NCBI GenBank assembly: GCA_016212095.1
Contig: JACRHH010000033.1
Span: 1 to 34,577, forward strand
Direction of reading: 5' to 3'
Length of the DNA stretch: 34,577 bases
DNA from: Nitrospirota bacterium
GTDB lineage: Bacteria > Nitrospirota > Thermodesulfovibrionia > SZUA-242
The notes below the pieces were generated by a model. It was not told the origin of the DNA, searched no databases, and saw nothing but the letters and a program-made list of their open reading frames with translations. Shown in pieces: positions 1 through 16,754 of this stretch. The translations under genes and the position numbers were made by a program. How positions within the stretch are numbered: position 1 is the stretch's first letter; each line of letters opens with the position of its first letter.

Positions 1-289
1 CACGCCACACACGAAGTTCAAGGCCGAGATATACGTGCTTTCGAAGGAAGAGGGTGGGCGTCACACGCCGTTTTTCAGCGGTTATCGTCCGCAGTTCTAC
101 TTCCGCACAACAGATGTGACGGGCTCGCTCAATCTGCCCGATGGCGTTGAGATGGTTATGCCCGGCGATAACATAACGATTAGCGCCGAGCTTATCGGCC
201 CGATAGCGATGGAGAAGGAACTTCGGTTTGCCATCCGCGAGGGCGGTCGCACGGTCGGCGCTGGCGTCGTAACCGAGATAATTCAATAA
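1..289 (+). CDS. tuf: Elongation factor Tu, C-terminal part (5' truncated)
   Basis: EF-Tu delivers aminoacyl-tRNA to the ribosome as a GTP complex. Only the last 95 codons are in the window, read in the frame starting at base 2. They cover the end of domain 2 and domain 3, the beta-barrel that contacts tRNA and EF-Ts. Diagnostic strings are [20 protein letters not shown], the VMPGDN turn, and the ending [16 protein letters not shown]. The GTPase domain lies upstream of the window. The stop TAA is at 287-289, and rpmG begins 42 bases later, the usual tuf-rpmG-tRNA-secE-nusG order. Identity is very secure; the missing 5' end is only the window edge. Confidence 0.98.
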   Translation, partial: TPHTKFKAEIYVLSKEEGGRHTPFFSGYRPQFYFRTTDVTGSLNLPDGVEMVMPGDNITISAELIGPIAMEKELRFAIREGGRTVGAGVVTEIIQ

Positions 290-331
290 AGGCAATCAGG
301 TTCTGTCGGAATTTACTGGAGAAGGTAGGCT

Positions 332-484
332 ATGAGAGACATAATTTTGCTCCGCTGCGATGAGTGCAAGGAGCGCAACTATTCGACGATGAAGAACAAG
401 AAGAACACTACCGAGAAGCTGAACCTTAAAAAGTATTGCAACCGGTGCAGGAAGCATACCGCGCACAAGGAAACAAAGGCCTAG
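332..484 (+). CDS. rpmG: 50S ribosomal protein L33
   Basis: A 50-residue protein starting [17 protein letters not shown] and ending in a basic tail. It carries two CxxC pairs (C9/C12 and C36/C39), so it is the zinc-ribbon (C+) form of L33, a small protein near the E site of the large subunit. The start ATG at 332 has a GAGAAGG Shine-Dalgarno just upstream. Length is normal for the family. It sits between tuf and tRNA-Trp, the conserved position in many bacteria. Confidence 0.96.
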   Translation: MRDIILLRCDECKERNYSTMKNKKNTTEKLNLKKYCNRCRKHTAHKETKA

Positions 485-522
485 GCGCATCGGAGTGTTG
501 GTGGTGCTTGTTTTTAGCGCGC

Positions 523-598
523 AGGCCAGTAGCTCTAACGGTAGAGCATCGGACTCCAAATCCGAGGGCTGGGGGTTCAAATCCCTCCTGGCCTGCCA
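523..598 (+). tRNA. tRNA-Trp (anticodon CCA)
   Basis: A cloverleaf can be folded by hand. The acceptor stem AGGCCAG (523-529) pairs with CTGGCCT (588-594), followed by discriminator G595 and an encoded CCA (596-598). The D arm contains AGCTCTAACGGTAGAGC. The anticodon stem TCGGA/TCCGA encloses a loop with anticodon CCA at 556-558, and the T arm contains GGGTTCAAATCCC. A Trp tRNA between rpmG and secE is common in this operon and is probably co-transcribed with it. Confidence 0.97.
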
Positions 599-665
599 TT
601 TGCCGGTTGCCGGCATTGCTTCCGGCAAGATTTCGGAAATTCTTGTTCATTAAGGACTGACAGTT

Positions 666-851
666 ATGCTCGAAAAGCTGAAGGCCTTTTTCCGTGAGGT
701 TAAGGTTGAATTGACGAAGGTGGTCTTCCCGTCGAGGGAGGAAGTTATCGGTTCCACCTGGGTTGTGATTATTGCTTCCGTGGTGGTTGCCGGGTTGCTC
801 GGCACGGTCGATATAGTGCTTTCGAAGCTTGTCGGCTTCGCCCTGAAGTAG
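666..851 (+). CDS. secE: Preprotein translocase subunit SecE
   Basis: A 61-residue single-span SecE, the clamp of the SecYEG protein-conducting channel in the inner membrane. The N-terminal amphipathic helix carries the family signature (FFREVKVELTKVVFPSREEV, residues about 8-27). One transmembrane segment follows (about 31-55, WVVIIASVVVAGLLGTVDIV). This is the short form typical of most bacteria; E. coli SecE has two extra spans. ATG at 666 has AAGGA upstream. nusG starts 8 bases after the stop, the usual secE-nusG pairing. Confidence 0.97.
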   Translation: MLEKLKAFFREVKVELTKVVFPSREEVIGSTWVVIIASVVVAGLLGTVDIVLSKLVGFALK

Positions 852-859
852 GTGAATTA

Positions 860-1378
860 GTGGACTGGTACGTTGTTCATGCATATTCGGGGTTCGAGGA
901 GAAGGTCAGGCAATCCATCATAAAGGAGGCCGAACGGCTTGGTCTCCAGTCGAAGATAGCCCAGATACTTGTTCCTACCGAGCGGGTCATAGAGGTTCGC
1001 GCCGGAAAGAAGCGGGAAACAGACCGCCAGTTTTATCCCGGATATGTGCTGGTTCAGATGGAGCTTAGCGACGATACCTGGCATCTGATAAAAAGCGTTC
1101 CGCGTGTAACCGGGTTTGTCGGGGGCGCAAAGCCTGCCGCGTTGCCTGCCGAAGAGGTGGAGCTTATCGTGCGCCAGATGGAGACCGGCCCCAAGCCGCG
1201 AATCCGCGCGCAGTATCAGCGTGGCGAGAGCGTGCGCATCACCGACGGGCCGTTTGGAAGCTTCATGGGGCTTGTCGAGGAAGTCGATACCGAGCATGGC
1301 AAACTCAGGGTGATGGTTAGCATATTTGGCCGCCAGACGCCTGTCGAACTGGAATTTTTCCAGGTCGAGAAAGAATAG
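860..1378 (+). CDS. nusG: Transcription termination/antitermination protein NusG
   Basis: A 172-residue NusG, which binds RNA polymerase and links it to Rho or to the ribosome through S10. The N-terminal NGN domain has the hallmarks WYVVHAYSGFEEKV and FYPGYVLVQM, and the C-terminal KOW domain has GESVRITDGPFGSFMGLVEEV. Translation starts at GTG 860 (MDWYVV), where the family normally begins, 8 bases after secE. Length is normal. About 120 bases separate it from rplK. Confidence 0.97.
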   Translation: MDWYVVHAYSGFEEKVRQSIIKEAERLGLQSKIAQILVPTERVIEVRAGKKRETDRQFYPGYVLVQMELSDDTWHLIKSVPRVTGFVGGAKPAALPAEEVELIVRQMETGPKPRIRAQYQRGESVRITDGPFGSFMGLVEEVDTEHGKLRVMVSIFGRQTPVELEFFQVEKE

Positions 1379-1418
1379 CCGGAATTTTTTCGGTGCAATG
1401 GGACATGGCTGATTTCAG

Positions 1419-1439
1419 ATTCCGGGGTGACGCCGGAAT
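1419..1439 (+). promoter_or_regulatory. Inverted repeat in the nusG-rplK spacer
   Basis: ATTCCGG (1419-1425) and CCGGAAT (1433-1439) form a 7-bp stem around a 7-base loop in the 120-base nusG-rplK spacer. No T-run follows, so it is not a clean terminator. The spacer is where the L11-L1 operon leader, translationally controlled by L1 in E. coli, would lie. It could also be a small dispersed repeat. Function is inferred only from position. Confidence 0.4.
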
Positions 1440-1498
1440 GATGGTTTGTGAAGCGTAAAATATCGGAATAGTTTCCGTTTGGAGGTTTTTACTTAGAC

Positions 1499-1927
1499 AT
1501 GGCGACAAAAGAGGTTAAGGCTTTGGTGAAGCTCCAGATCGTGGCGGGCAAGGCGAATCCGGCTCCGCCCATCGGCCCGGCGCTTGGCCCGCACGGCGTG
1601 AACATCATGGAGTTCTGCAAGCAGTTCAACGCCAAGACGCAGGGTTTGGGCGATACGATTGTGCCGGTGGTGTTGACGATTTTCAAGGATCGCACATTCA
1701 CCTTCATCACCAAGACGCCTCCGGCGTCGCAGCTTGTCAAGAAGGCTGCTGGAGTGATCAAGGGCTCGGCTGTTCCGAACAGGGACAAGGTCGGAAAGAT
1801 CACGATGGAGCAGGTTCGCCAGATTGCGGAGACGAAGCTTCCCGATCTGAACGCGTATGATTTGAAGGCGGCGGAGGCGATTATCGCCGGAACGGCCCGA
1901 AGCATGGGCGTGGACGTCATTGACTAA
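1499..1927 (+). CDS. rplK: 50S ribosomal protein L11
   Basis: A 142-residue L11, the base of the large-subunit GTPase-associated centre. The N-terminal domain has [20 protein letters not shown] with the proline-rich hinge, and the C-terminal 23S-binding domain holds [20 protein letters not shown]. The ending [12 protein letters not shown] is typical. ATG at 1499 has GGAGG at 1481-1485. rplA follows 31 bases downstream, forming the L11 operon. Confidence 0.98.
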   Translation: MATKEVKALVKLQIVAGKANPAPPIGPALGPHGVNIMEFCKQFNAKTQGLGDTIVPVVLTIFKDRTFTFITKTPPASQLVKKAAGVIKGSAVPNRDKVGKITMEQVRQIAETKLPDLNAYDLKAAEAIIAGTARSMGVDVID

Positions 1928-1958
1928 GACTGCTGATTGATTCATTAGGGAGAAGGCG

Positions 1959-2657
1959 ATGGGTAAGAAATTTGATGCCGCAGTAAAGAAGGTTGACGAT
2001 ACCAGGCAGTACGCTCTTGGCGATGCGCTTGCGCTTGTGAAAGATTGCGCCTGGGCGAAATTCGACGAGACTGTCGATATATCGATGAATCTTGGAGTCG
2101 ATCCCCGCAAGGCCGACCAGATGGTTCGCGGCACGGTCTCGCTTCCGCATGGAACCGGCAAGGTGGCGCGCGTGCTTGTTTTCGCGAAGGGCGACAAGGA
2201 AAAAGAGGCGCTTGAGGCCGGAGCCGATTTTGTTGGCGCCGAGGACATGGTTGAGAAGATTCAGAAGGGCTGGCTCGATTTCGACAGCACTGTTGCAACG
2301 CCCGACATGATGGGCGTTGTCGGCAAGCTCGGCAAAGTGCTCGGCCCGCGCGGCCTCATGCCGAACCCGAAGCTCGGAACTGTCACGTTCGATATTGCCA
2401 AGGCTGTCAAGGAGATCAAGTCGGGCAAGGTCGAGTATCGCGTTGAAAAGGCTGGAATCGTGCATGTTCCGGTAGGCAAGCTGTCGTTCGAGACCACGCA
2501 GTTGCAGGAAAATGCCGTAACCGTTATCCGGGCGATTCTCAAGGCCAAGCCGACAACGTCAAAGGGCAAGTATCTGAAGAAGGCAAACCTGTCATCCACA
2601 ATGGGGCCGGGTATCCCTCTCGATACTAACGCTCTATCCGTAGAGTACGGGAAGTAA
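1959..2657 (+). CDS. rplA: 50S ribosomal protein L1
   Basis: A 232-residue L1, the mobile stalk that helps release deacylated tRNA from the E site and, in E. coli, represses its own operon. Recognisable blocks are the N-terminal [13 protein letters not shown], the [16 protein letters not shown] block, and the L1 signature region [23 protein letters not shown] at 1959 has AGGGAGAAGG upstream. Length is normal for bacteria. A 217-base spacer follows before rplJ. Confidence 0.98.
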   Translation: MGKKFDAAVKKVDDTRQYALGDALALVKDCAWAKFDETVDISMNLGVDPRKADQMVRGTVSLPHGTGKVARVLVFAKGDKEKEALEAGADFVGAEDMVEKIQKGWLDFDSTVATPDMMGVVGKLGKVLGPRGLMPNPKLGTVTFDIAKAVKEIKSGKVEYRVEKAGIVHVPVGKLSFETTQLQENAVTVIRAILKAKPTTSKGKYLKKANLSSTMGPGIPLDTNALSVEYGK

Positions 2658-2874
2658 CCGAATTATTTGCTTTTCAAGCCGGTATTGCCGGTTGTTATAC
2701 ACTGGTCAGAGACAATGGGTGAACGATGCAGCTACTGTGTCGTTCTCAATCTGGATTGCATCAGGCCCATCGAGACCGGGATTATGAGTTCTAAACTGTA
2801 TTGGATAGCGTATCAATTGCACGGTTTATGGCTCAGTCCATTGTCGTCTCTGCCTCTAGAAAGGGGGGAGAACA
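2658..2874 (+). promoter_or_regulatory. L10 operon leader region
   Basis: A 217-base non-coding spacer lies between rplA and rplJ, where most bacteria carry the L10(L12)4-binding mRNA leader that represses rplJL. It ends in a strong purine-rich ribosome-binding site (AAGGGGGGAG, 2861-2870) before the CTG start of rplJ. I could not confirm a detailed L10-leader fold by eye, and no promoter in it is convincing. The assignment rests on position and length; a covariance-model search would decide. Confidence 0.55.
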
Positions 2875-3405
2875 CTGAAAAACAGGGAAGATAAGGCCAA
2901 GATCATCGGCGACCTGAGCGACCGCTTCGCGCGTGCGAAGGGAGCCGTGGTGGCAGAGTACAAGGGCCTGACTGTTGAGGACATCACCAATCTCAGGGTT
3001 AGTCTGAAGAAGACCAACCTCGATTTCAAGGTGGTGAAGAACACCCTTGCGAAGCGGGCGGCTGAAGGAACAGCGCTTGCAAAGCTTGGGGACAGCCTCA
3101 GCGGACAGGTCGGCATTGCCATCGGATATGATGATCCCGTTGCGCTCACCAAGGCAGTCCTGGATTACGCCAAGACAAAACCCGACAAGTTCAATATCCG
3201 CGCGGGCATTATCGAAGGCGGATTGTGCGGCGTCGAGGATTTGAAGTCTGTCGCATCGTTGCCGGGCAGGGAAGTGCTGCTTGGACAGATTGCCGGCGCT
3301 CTGCAGGCTCCGACACAGAAGATGGCCGGACTGCTTGCAAATACCGTCACCAGATTCGCATTCGCTCTCGAAGCCCTGCGCGCTCAAAAAGAAGCGCAGG
3401 CTTGA
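2875..3405 (+). CDS. rplJ: 50S ribosomal protein L10 (apparent CTG start)
   Basis: L10 anchors L7/L12 dimers to the large subunit. From CTG 2875 the protein is 176 residues. The N-terminal rRNA-binding domain includes AKGAVVAEYKGLTVEDITNL and FKVVKNTLAKRA, and the C-terminal helix that binds L12 includes KMAGLLANTVTRFAFALEAL. The frame is closed by TAG at 2857-2859. The only codons between that stop and the conserved N-terminal helix are AAA GGG GGG AGA ACA CTG, so no ATG, GTG or TTG is available. The GGGGGGAG site (2863-2870) is correctly spaced for CTG 2875. Starting at GTG 2947 would delete about 24 conserved residues and has no good ribosome-binding site. Confidence 0.95.
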   Translation: MKNREDKAKIIGDLSDRFARAKGAVVAEYKGLTVEDITNLRVSLKKTNLDFKVVKNTLAKRAAEGTALAKLGDSLSGQVGIAIGYDDPVALTKAVLDYAKTKPDKFNIRAGIIEGGLCGVEDLKSVASLPGREVLLGQIAGALQAPTQKMAGLLANTVTRFAFALEALRAQKEAQA

Positions 3406-3478
3406 CGGGAATTGTTATTTTCAGGCATTGAACAGTTAGATTGATTATTCAACAAGTATAGATTCAAGGAGGCCTTAA

Positions 3479-3856
3479 ATGGCGATATCGAAGGAAGATG
3501 TATTTCAGTTCATAGACAGCATGACAATTCTCGACATGTCCAAGTTTATCAAGGAGTTCGAGGAGCGTTATGGCGTCACGGCCGCCGCGCCGGTTGCGGT
3601 TGCAGCGGCAGCGGCCCCGGCGGCTGCTCCGGTCGAGGAGGAGAAGACCAGCTTCACGGTTGTCCTCAAGGCTGCCGGCGACAAGAAGATTCAGGTAATC
3701 AAGGTTGTGCGCGAGCTGACCGGTCTTGGCCTCAAGGAGGCGAAGGATCTGGTTGACGGCGCGCCGAAGGATGTGAAGGCTGATGTCTCCAAGGAGGAGG
3801 CCGAGTCGATCAAGGCCAAGCTTGAGGAACAGGGAGCTGCTGTCGAGATTAAGTAA
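3479..3856 (+). CDS. rplL: 50S ribosomal protein L7/L12
   Basis: A 125-residue stalk protein that recruits translational GTPases. The N-terminal dimerisation domain (about 1-35) is followed by an Ala/Pro-rich hinge (about 38-55). The C-terminal factor-binding domain contains [20 protein letters not shown] and ends [16 protein letters not shown] at 3479 has a strong AAGGAGG at 3466-3472, fitting the need for several copies of L12 per L10. A large hairpin lies just after the stop, before rpoB. Confidence 0.98.
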   Translation: MAISKEDVFQFIDSMTILDMSKFIKEFEERYGVTAAAPVAVAAAAAPAAAPVEEEKTSFTVVLKAAGDKKIQVIKVVRELTGLGLKEAKDLVDGAPKDVKADVSKEEAESIKAKLEEQGAAVEIK

Positions 3857-3870
3857 GTTCCGTGGTCAAT

Positions 3871-3918
3871 GAGACAGGCATGGAATCCGGCGATTCCGTG
3901 CCTGTCTCATAAATTTTT
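3871..3918 (+). terminator. Attenuator-like hairpin between rplL and rpoB
   Basis: The arm at 3871-3887 pairs with 3892-3908 to give a 17-bp stem with a single G-U pair and a CGGC tetraloop. After five bases (ATAAA) comes a run of five T (3914-3918). It begins 15 bases after the rplL stop and ends before the rpoB ribosome-binding site (3921-3927). This is the position of the partial terminator that lowers rpoBC relative to rplJL in E. coli. The A-rich spacer before the T-run suggests partial rather than full termination. Confidence 0.8.
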
Positions 3919-3931
3919 CTTGAGGAGACAT

Positions 3932-7861
<3,930 letters not shown>

Positions 7862-7863
7862 CC

Positions 7864-12042
<4,179 letters not shown>

Positions 12043-12080
12043 GGGCAAAGTGGCCCCGGACTGTCATTGCGAAAAATACT

Positions 12081-12109
12081 GTAAGGGCGAACCTTGTGTT
12101 CGCCCTTAC
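12081..12109 (+). repeat. Palindromic element after rpoC, likely terminator
   Basis: GTAAGGGCGAA (12081-12091) pairs perfectly with TTCGCCCTTAC (12099-12109) around loop CCTTGTG, followed by a T-rich stretch. The sequence closely resembles a palindrome type I recall as scattered through intergenic regions of many bacterial genomes (GGGGCGAACC-TTGTG-TTCGCCC style). Being 38 bases after the rpoC stop, it probably also ends rpoBC transcription. Copy number in this genome cannot be judged here. Confidence 0.65.
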
Positions 12110-12134
12110 GTCGTTTGTTGAGGGATCATAACTG

Positions 12135-13133
12135 GTGGAAGCCGACAGGAAACTGCAATATTCGGTTCTGGTTCTCTTTCTTGTGCTTGCAACCGGAACC
12201 ATCGGTTATCAACTGGTTGAGGGGTGGAACTTCCTCGATTCCCTCTACATGACGGTTATAACACTGGCGACAATAGGCTACCGGGAGGTTCACGAGCTTT
12301 CGACCGCCGGTAAAATATTCACGATGTCGCTTGTCTTCTTCGGCGTCGGCGCGATGGCCTACGCTCTGAGGAACGCAACGCACGTGATGCTTGAGGGCGA
12401 ACTGCGGCATGTGCTTGGGAGGCGCAAATTGAAAAGGACGCTGCGCGGGCTGAAAAATCATTACATCATATGCGGATTTGGCCGGATGGGCCGGATTATC
12501 GCCTCGGAGTTCAGGGAGGACGGCGTTCAGTTTGTCGTCATAGAGAACAAGCCGAGCGTGGTGGCGGGCATTGCCGACTCGAACATGCTGGTGATTCAGG
12601 GCGACGCCACCATGGATGCGGTGCTTCATGAGGCATCCGTCGGGGAGGCCAAAGGGCTGGTTTCGGTGCTGTCGTCAGACGCCGACAACCTTCTTGTCGT
12701 GCTTTCTGCCAGAAGCCTGAATCCGGCCCTTCGAATTGTTGCGCGGGCAAGCGCCGACGACATCGATGCCAAGCTCAAGCGTGCCGGGGCCGACAAGGTT
12801 ATCTCGCCGTATCACATGGGCGGCATCCGCATGGCGCACGCCATGCTGAAGCCGACCGTCACCGATTTTCTTGAGATTACGGTGCAGGACAAGACCGTCG
12901 ATCTCGATCTGGAGGAACTCTGCGTTGCCGAGGGATCGAAACTTGCCGGACGGGCGCTCAACGACAGCAACATCAGGCGCGATTACGGCGCGATTCTGGT
13001 TGCGCTCAAGCGGCGAAGCGGCGAGATGATATTTGCCCCCACAGGCGAAACGCGCATCGAGGCCGGTGATACGATGATAGTGCTTGGGCAGGTGAAACAG
13101 CTTGAAAAGATGGAGGATTTGACGAAGGGATGA
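12135..13133 (+). CDS. TrkA-domain potassium channel (GYR filter variant)
   Basis: A 332-residue inner-membrane channel with a cytoplasmic RCK/TrkA unit. TM1 is at about 9-27, the pore helix and filter at 35-52, and TM2 at 60-78. The Rossmann TrkA-N domain follows (GFGRMG, residues 114-119, nucleotide-binding turn), then a TrkA-C domain at about 245-330. The filter reads TIGYRE (46-51) where canonical potassium channels have TVGYGD, so the second filter glycine is arginine. Some TrkA-type bacterial channels may share this, but selectivity cannot be assumed. GTG 12135 is the start, with GAGGG upstream. It lies between two hairpins, so it is probably transcribed alone. Confidence 0.88.
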   Translation: MEADRKLQYSVLVLFLVLATGTIGYQLVEGWNFLDSLYMTVITLATIGYREVHELSTAGKIFTMSLVFFGVGAMAYALRNATHVMLEGELRHVLGRRKLKRTLRGLKNHYIICGFGRMGRIIASEFREDGVQFVVIENKPSVVAGIADSNMLVIQGDATMDAVLHEASVGEAKGLVSVLSSDADNLLVVLSARSLNPALRIVARASADDIDAKLKRAGADKVISPYHMGGIRMAHAMLKPTVTDFLEITVQDKTVDLDLEELCVAEGSKLAGRALNDSNIRRDYGAILVALKRRSGEMIFAPTGETRIEAGDTMIVLGQVKQLEKMEDLTKG

Positions 13134-13184
13134 TGCGGCGATTTTCAGCAGCGACATCAACAGCGGTATCGGAAGCGATATCGA

Positions 13185-13209
13185 CAGAGGGCTTCAGCCC
13201 TCTGTTTTT
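13185..13209 (+). terminator. Intrinsic terminator before gatA
   Basis: CAGAGGGC (13185-13192) pairs with GCCCTCTG (13197-13204) around loop TTCA, followed directly by five T (13205-13209). It is a textbook Rho-independent terminator for the channel gene. It ends 14 bases before the gatA start, almost touching its ribosome-binding site (AGGGAGA), so it could also influence gatA if transcription reads through. Confidence 0.88.
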
Positions 13210-13223
13210 CAGGGAGAAATAGC

Positions 13224-14684
13224 GTGAAACCATACGAAAAAAACATAAGCGAATGCCGCGACATGCTTCGAAGCGGCGAGGTCTCGTCGGTTGAGATCAC
13301 GAAATCGGTGCTTGAACGCATCGCGGAGGTTGACGGCAGGCTGAACGCCTTTATCACCGTCAACGGCGAAGCCGCGCTTGCCCAGGCCGAGGCAGCCGAC
13401 CGGCGGCGAGCCGGCGGCGAATCCGCGCCGCTTCTTGGCATTCCGCTTGCCATAAAAGACAATCTCTGCACCCAGGGCGTTCGAACCACATGCGCCTCAA
13501 AAATCCTCGATAATTTCATTCCGCCATACGAAAGCACCGCCACAGCGCTCCTTGCGAAGCAGGGCTACGTGCTTGTCGGCAAGACAAACATGGATGAGTT
13601 CGCGATGGGCTCTTCAACCGAGAATTCGGCGTTCGGTCCGTCGAAGAACCCTTGGAACACCGAATGCGCGCCCGGCGGAAGCTCCGGCGGATCGGCTTTT
13701 GCCGTGGCGGCGGATGAATGCATCGCGGCGCTCGGCTCCGACACCGGCGGCTCGATCCGCCAGCCTGCGGCATTTTGCGGCGTTGTGGGGATGAAGCCGA
13801 CATACGGACGGGTTTCGCGCTACGGCCTTGTTGCGTTTGCCTCGTCGCTCGACCAGATCGGCCCGATAACCAAGACCGTGAAGGACGCGGCGATTCTGCT
13901 TAGCGCCATTGCCGGGCCGGACAGCCACGATTCCACATGCGCCGCCAACCCCGTTGCCGATTACGAAGCGGCGATCGGGCGCGAGATAAAGGGACTGAAG
14001 ATAGGCATCCCCAGGCAGTATTTCATCGAGGGAATGGACGCGGAAGTTGAGGGATCGGTTAAATCAGCCATCGCCCAACTTGAATCCCTCGGCGCAGTGC
14101 CGGTTGAGATCGAGATGCCGCATACCGATTACGCGGTTGCGACGTACTATCTCATCGCAACATCCGAGGCCTCGTCGAACCTCGCCCGCTTTGACGGCGT
14201 GCGCTACGGCGCGCGGGTGAAGGGCGACGATCTGATCGACATGTACCGCAAAACGCGCTCGGCAGGGTTCGGCGCGGAGGTTAAGCGGCGCATAATGCTC
14301 GGAACATACGCGCTGTCGTCGGGCTACTACGACGCCTACTACCTGAAGGCGCAGAAGGTTCGCACGCTGATAAAACAGGATTTCGACATGGCGTTTAAGC
14401 AGGTTGACGTAGTCGTCTGCCCCACTTCTCCCATGCCGCCGTTCCGGATCGGCGACAAGATTGACGATCCGTTGCAGATGTATCTTGCCGATATTTTCAC
14501 CATCGCGCTCAACTTGGCTGGCGGGCCGGGAATTTCGGTTCCGTGCGGCTTCACGTCGTCGGGCCTGCCTGTTGGCTTGCAGCTTATGGGCCGTCCGTTC
14601 GACGAAGAAACGCTGTTTTCGGCGGCTCACGCATACGAACAGTCCGCCGGATGGACTTCGCGCAAGCCGGAGGTGGCGGCATGA
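13224..14684 (+). CDS. gatA: Asp-tRNA(Asn)/Glu-tRNA(Gln) amidotransferase subunit A
   Basis: GatA is the glutaminase of GatCAB, supplying ammonia to amidate misacylated Glu-tRNA(Gln) and/or Asp-tRNA(Asn). The 486-residue protein has the amidase-signature triad: K78 in LAIKDN, S153 in the GGSSGGS loop (151-157), and S177 in [15 protein letters not shown] 13224 is the start (MKPYEKNI). The stop overlaps the gatB start as ATGA, so the two are translationally coupled. No gatC was found in this window, although it usually precedes gatA. Length is normal. Confidence 0.97.
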   Translation: MKPYEKNISECRDMLRSGEVSSVEITKSVLERIAEVDGRLNAFITVNGEAALAQAEAADRRRAGGESAPLLGIPLAIKDNLCTQGVRTTCASKILDNFIPPYESTATALLAKQGYVLVGKTNMDEFAMGSSTENSAFGPSKNPWNTECAPGGSSGGSAFAVAADECIAALGSDTGGSIRQPAAFCGVVGMKPTYGRVSRYGLVAFASSLDQIGPITKTVKDAAILLSAIAGPDSHDSTCAANPVADYEAAIGREIKGLKIGIPRQYFIEGMDAEVEGSVKSAIAQLESLGAVPVEIEMPHTDYAVATYYLIATSEASSNLARFDGVRYGARVKGDDLIDMYRKTRSAGFGAEVKRRIMLGTYALSSGYYDAYYLKAQKVRTLIKQDFDMAFKQVDVVVCPTSPMPPFRIGDKIDDPLQMYLADIFTIALNLAGGPGISVPCGFTSSGLPVGLQLMGRPFDEETLFSAAHAYEQSAGWTSRKPEVAA

Positions 14685-16111
14685 AATACGAAGCGGTAAT
14701 AGGGCTTGAAGTCCACGCGCAACTGGCCACAAACACGAAGATATTCTGCGGATGCTCCACGCGTTTCGGCGCTGAACCGAACACCCAGACATGCCCCGTC
14801 TGCTCCGGAATGCCCGGCGCGCTGCCGGTGATGAACCGAAAAGTGCTTGAATACACGGTGAAAAGCGGACTGGCGATGAACTGCCGCATCTCGCCGCTTA
14901 GCGTCTTCGCGCGTAAAAACTACTTCTACCCCGATCTTCCGAAGGGCTATCAGATAAGCCAGTTCGACAAGCCGATCTGCGAGCACGGCCACGTCGAGAT
15001 TGTGCTGGACGGAGAAATCCGCCGGATCGGCATCACGCGCATCCACATGGAGGAAGACGCCGGGAAAAACCTCCACGAGGCCGCGCCGGGTTACAGCCTT
15101 GTTGACCTGAACCGCGCCTGCGTGCCGCTCATGGAGATCGTGTCGGAGCCGGACATCCGCACGCCGCGCGAAGCAGCGGTCTACATGAAAAAAGTGCGCA
15201 CGATTCTGCGCTATCTGGGCGTCTGCGACGGCAACATGGAGCAGGGATCACTGAGATGCGACGCGAACGTTTCGGTGCGGCCCGTCGGCCAGAAGGAATT
15301 CGGCACGCGAAGCGAGCTTAAGAACATCAACTCGTTCCGGTTTGTCGAAAAAGCGATCGAATACGAGATAGACCGCCAGATCAAGCTGATCGAAAGCGGC
15401 GGCAAAGTTGTTCAGGAGACGAGGCTTTGGGACGCCGCCGCAGGGCGCACGTACTCGATGCGCGGCAAGGAGGAGGCGCACGATTACCGCTACTTCCCCG
15501 ATCCCGATCTTGTGCCGATTGAGGTTGACGTGGCGTGGGTTGACGGCATTCGCGCTTCGATGGTGGAGCTGCCGGACGCGATGCGCGAGCGTTTCGTTTC
15601 GGAATTCGGCCTGCCGGAATACGACGCCGAAGTTCTTACCGCAGAGCGCAATCTTGCCGAATGGTTCGAAAACGTGGTTAAGGCTGGCGGCGCGCCGAAG
15701 GCGGCCAGCAACTGGATAATGGGCGACCTGATGAAGCTCCTGAACGAGGAGAACCGTTCGATAGACGACTGCCCGCTGAAACCGGCGCAGCTTGCGGCCA
15801 TGCTGAAACTCATCGACGAGGGCGTGATAAGCGGCAAAATCGCCAAGACGGTCTTCGATGAACTCTACCGAACCGGCAAGGAACCTGCTGAAATCGTGAA
15901 GGAAAAAGGGCTGGTGCAGATAAGCGACGAATCGGCCATCGAGGATGAAATCAGGCGGATTGTGGACGCAAGCCCGAAGGAGCTTGAGCGCTACCGCGCC
16001 GGCGACGTGAAGCTGATGGGCTTCTTCGTGGGGCAGGTGATGAAGGCCACGAAGGGCAAGGCGAACCCGAAGGTGGTGAACGAGCTGCTCAGGAAGGTGC
16101 TGGAGGGGTAG
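14681..16111 (+). CDS. gatB: Asp-tRNA(Asn)/Glu-tRNA(Gln) amidotransferase subunit B
   Basis: GatB binds the tRNA and carries the kinase/amidation site of GatCAB. The 476-residue protein starts at ATG 14681 ([15 protein letters not shown]), overlapping gatA by 4 bases. The zinc-binding cysteines appear in FCGCS and [21 protein letters not shown] and SRDANVSVR-type blocks (here [11 protein letters not shown]) belong to the catalytic cradle. The C-terminal YqeY-like helical domain ends [15 protein letters not shown]. The frame extends upstream inside gatA, but the conserved N-terminus and ATGA overlap fix the start. Confidence 0.97.
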   Translation: MKYEAVIGLEVHAQLATNTKIFCGCSTRFGAEPNTQTCPVCSGMPGALPVMNRKVLEYTVKSGLAMNCRISPLSVFARKNYFYPDLPKGYQISQFDKPICEHGHVEIVLDGEIRRIGITRIHMEEDAGKNLHEAAPGYSLVDLNRACVPLMEIVSEPDIRTPREAAVYMKKVRTILRYLGVCDGNMEQGSLRCDANVSVRPVGQKEFGTRSELKNINSFRFVEKAIEYEIDRQIKLIESGGKVVQETRLWDAAAGRTYSMRGKEEAHDYRYFPDPDLVPIEVDVAWVDGIRASMVELPDAMRERFVSEFGLPEYDAEVLTAERNLAEWFENVVKAGGAPKAASNWIMGDLMKLLNEENRSIDDCPLKPAQLAAMLKLIDEGVISGKIAKTVFDELYRTGKEPAEIVKEKGLVQISDESAIEDEIRRIVDASPKELERYRAGDVKLMGFFVGQVMKATKGKANPKVVNELLRKVLEG

Positions 16112-16185
16112 GGGAATCTTAAAATAAGTAAAAGACGACAGATATTTCTGTCTATTTTGAAAACATACTCATAGGGGGATTATGT

Positions 16186-16689
16186 ATGAAATTAATGAAA
16201 CTGATTCTGGTCGTGTTTGTCGTTGTATCGCTTGCTTCATGTGCAACAGGCGTTCGGCTTTATCCAAAGTCACCCGACAGCAATTCTGTTGCTGAAGGTG
16301 TATATGACGTGATCCTGTACGGCATGGATGGGCCTAATGATGTTGAGACAGTAGCAATCCTTGACAGGACGGATGACTCGTACCGCCTAGTGTCGAAGTT
16401 CGGTTCGGAGCATTACAAAGTCTATTATGGTTTAAAGGCAGATCAAGCGGTTGAAAAGGCTTCTAATTTTCTCAAAGGCTTAACGATAGTGACTGCTATG
16501 GAAAGACGCATGATAACCGGGCCTAATGGGGAGCGTATTGGTTATGAGATCAGGCCAATATTTGATTCCTCTACCGTAATTAACAGCTATTTCGGTTGCT
16601 CATACAATCTTCAACCCAATAGCGATGTGGTTTTTAGTGTGATGTGGCAGGAGTTTTATAAGCCATTTTCGAGCCTGAATAAGCGCTGA
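16186..16689 (+). CDS. Small lipoprotein of unknown function
   Basis: A 167-residue protein that I do not recognise. It has a clear lipoprotein signal: basic start MKLMK, hydrophobic stretch 6-17, and lipobox L16-A17-S18-C19, so mature C19 should be lipidated. No D at +2 is seen (C19-A20), which in enterobacteria would favour the outer membrane. The rest is soluble and looks mixed alpha/beta. ATG 16186 has AGGGGG upstream. The gene is richer in A/T than gatAB and stands alone between gatB and a convergent gene, suggesting an accessory origin. Confidence 0.75.
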   Translation: MKLMKLILVVFVVVSLASCATGVRLYPKSPDSNSVAEGVYDVILYGMDGPNDVETVAILDRTDDSYRLVSKFGSEHYKVYYGLKADQAVEKASNFLKGLTIVTAMERRMITGPNGERIGYEIRPIFDSSTVINSYFGCSYNLQPNSDVVFSVMWQEFYKPFSSLNKR

Positions 16690-16754
16690 TAAAATCTGTT
16701 CAACATTGGTTGCGGTCTCTCAGTTCTTGTGTATGGAGATTTCTTAACTTGCCG

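Noticed and set aside
2667-2894. A 75-codon frame in the rplA-rplJ spacer
   Set aside because: It overlaps the L10 start, has no ribosome-binding site and no family resemblance; the region is better read as an mRNA leader.
2947-3405. rplJ starting at GTG 2947
   Set aside because: It removes the conserved N-terminal helix and lacks a ribosome-binding site, while CTG 2875 has a strong one.
16137-16152. Short hairpin GACAGA-TATT-TCTGTC after gatB as a terminator
   Set aside because: Only six A/T-containing base pairs and a poor T-run; too weak to call.
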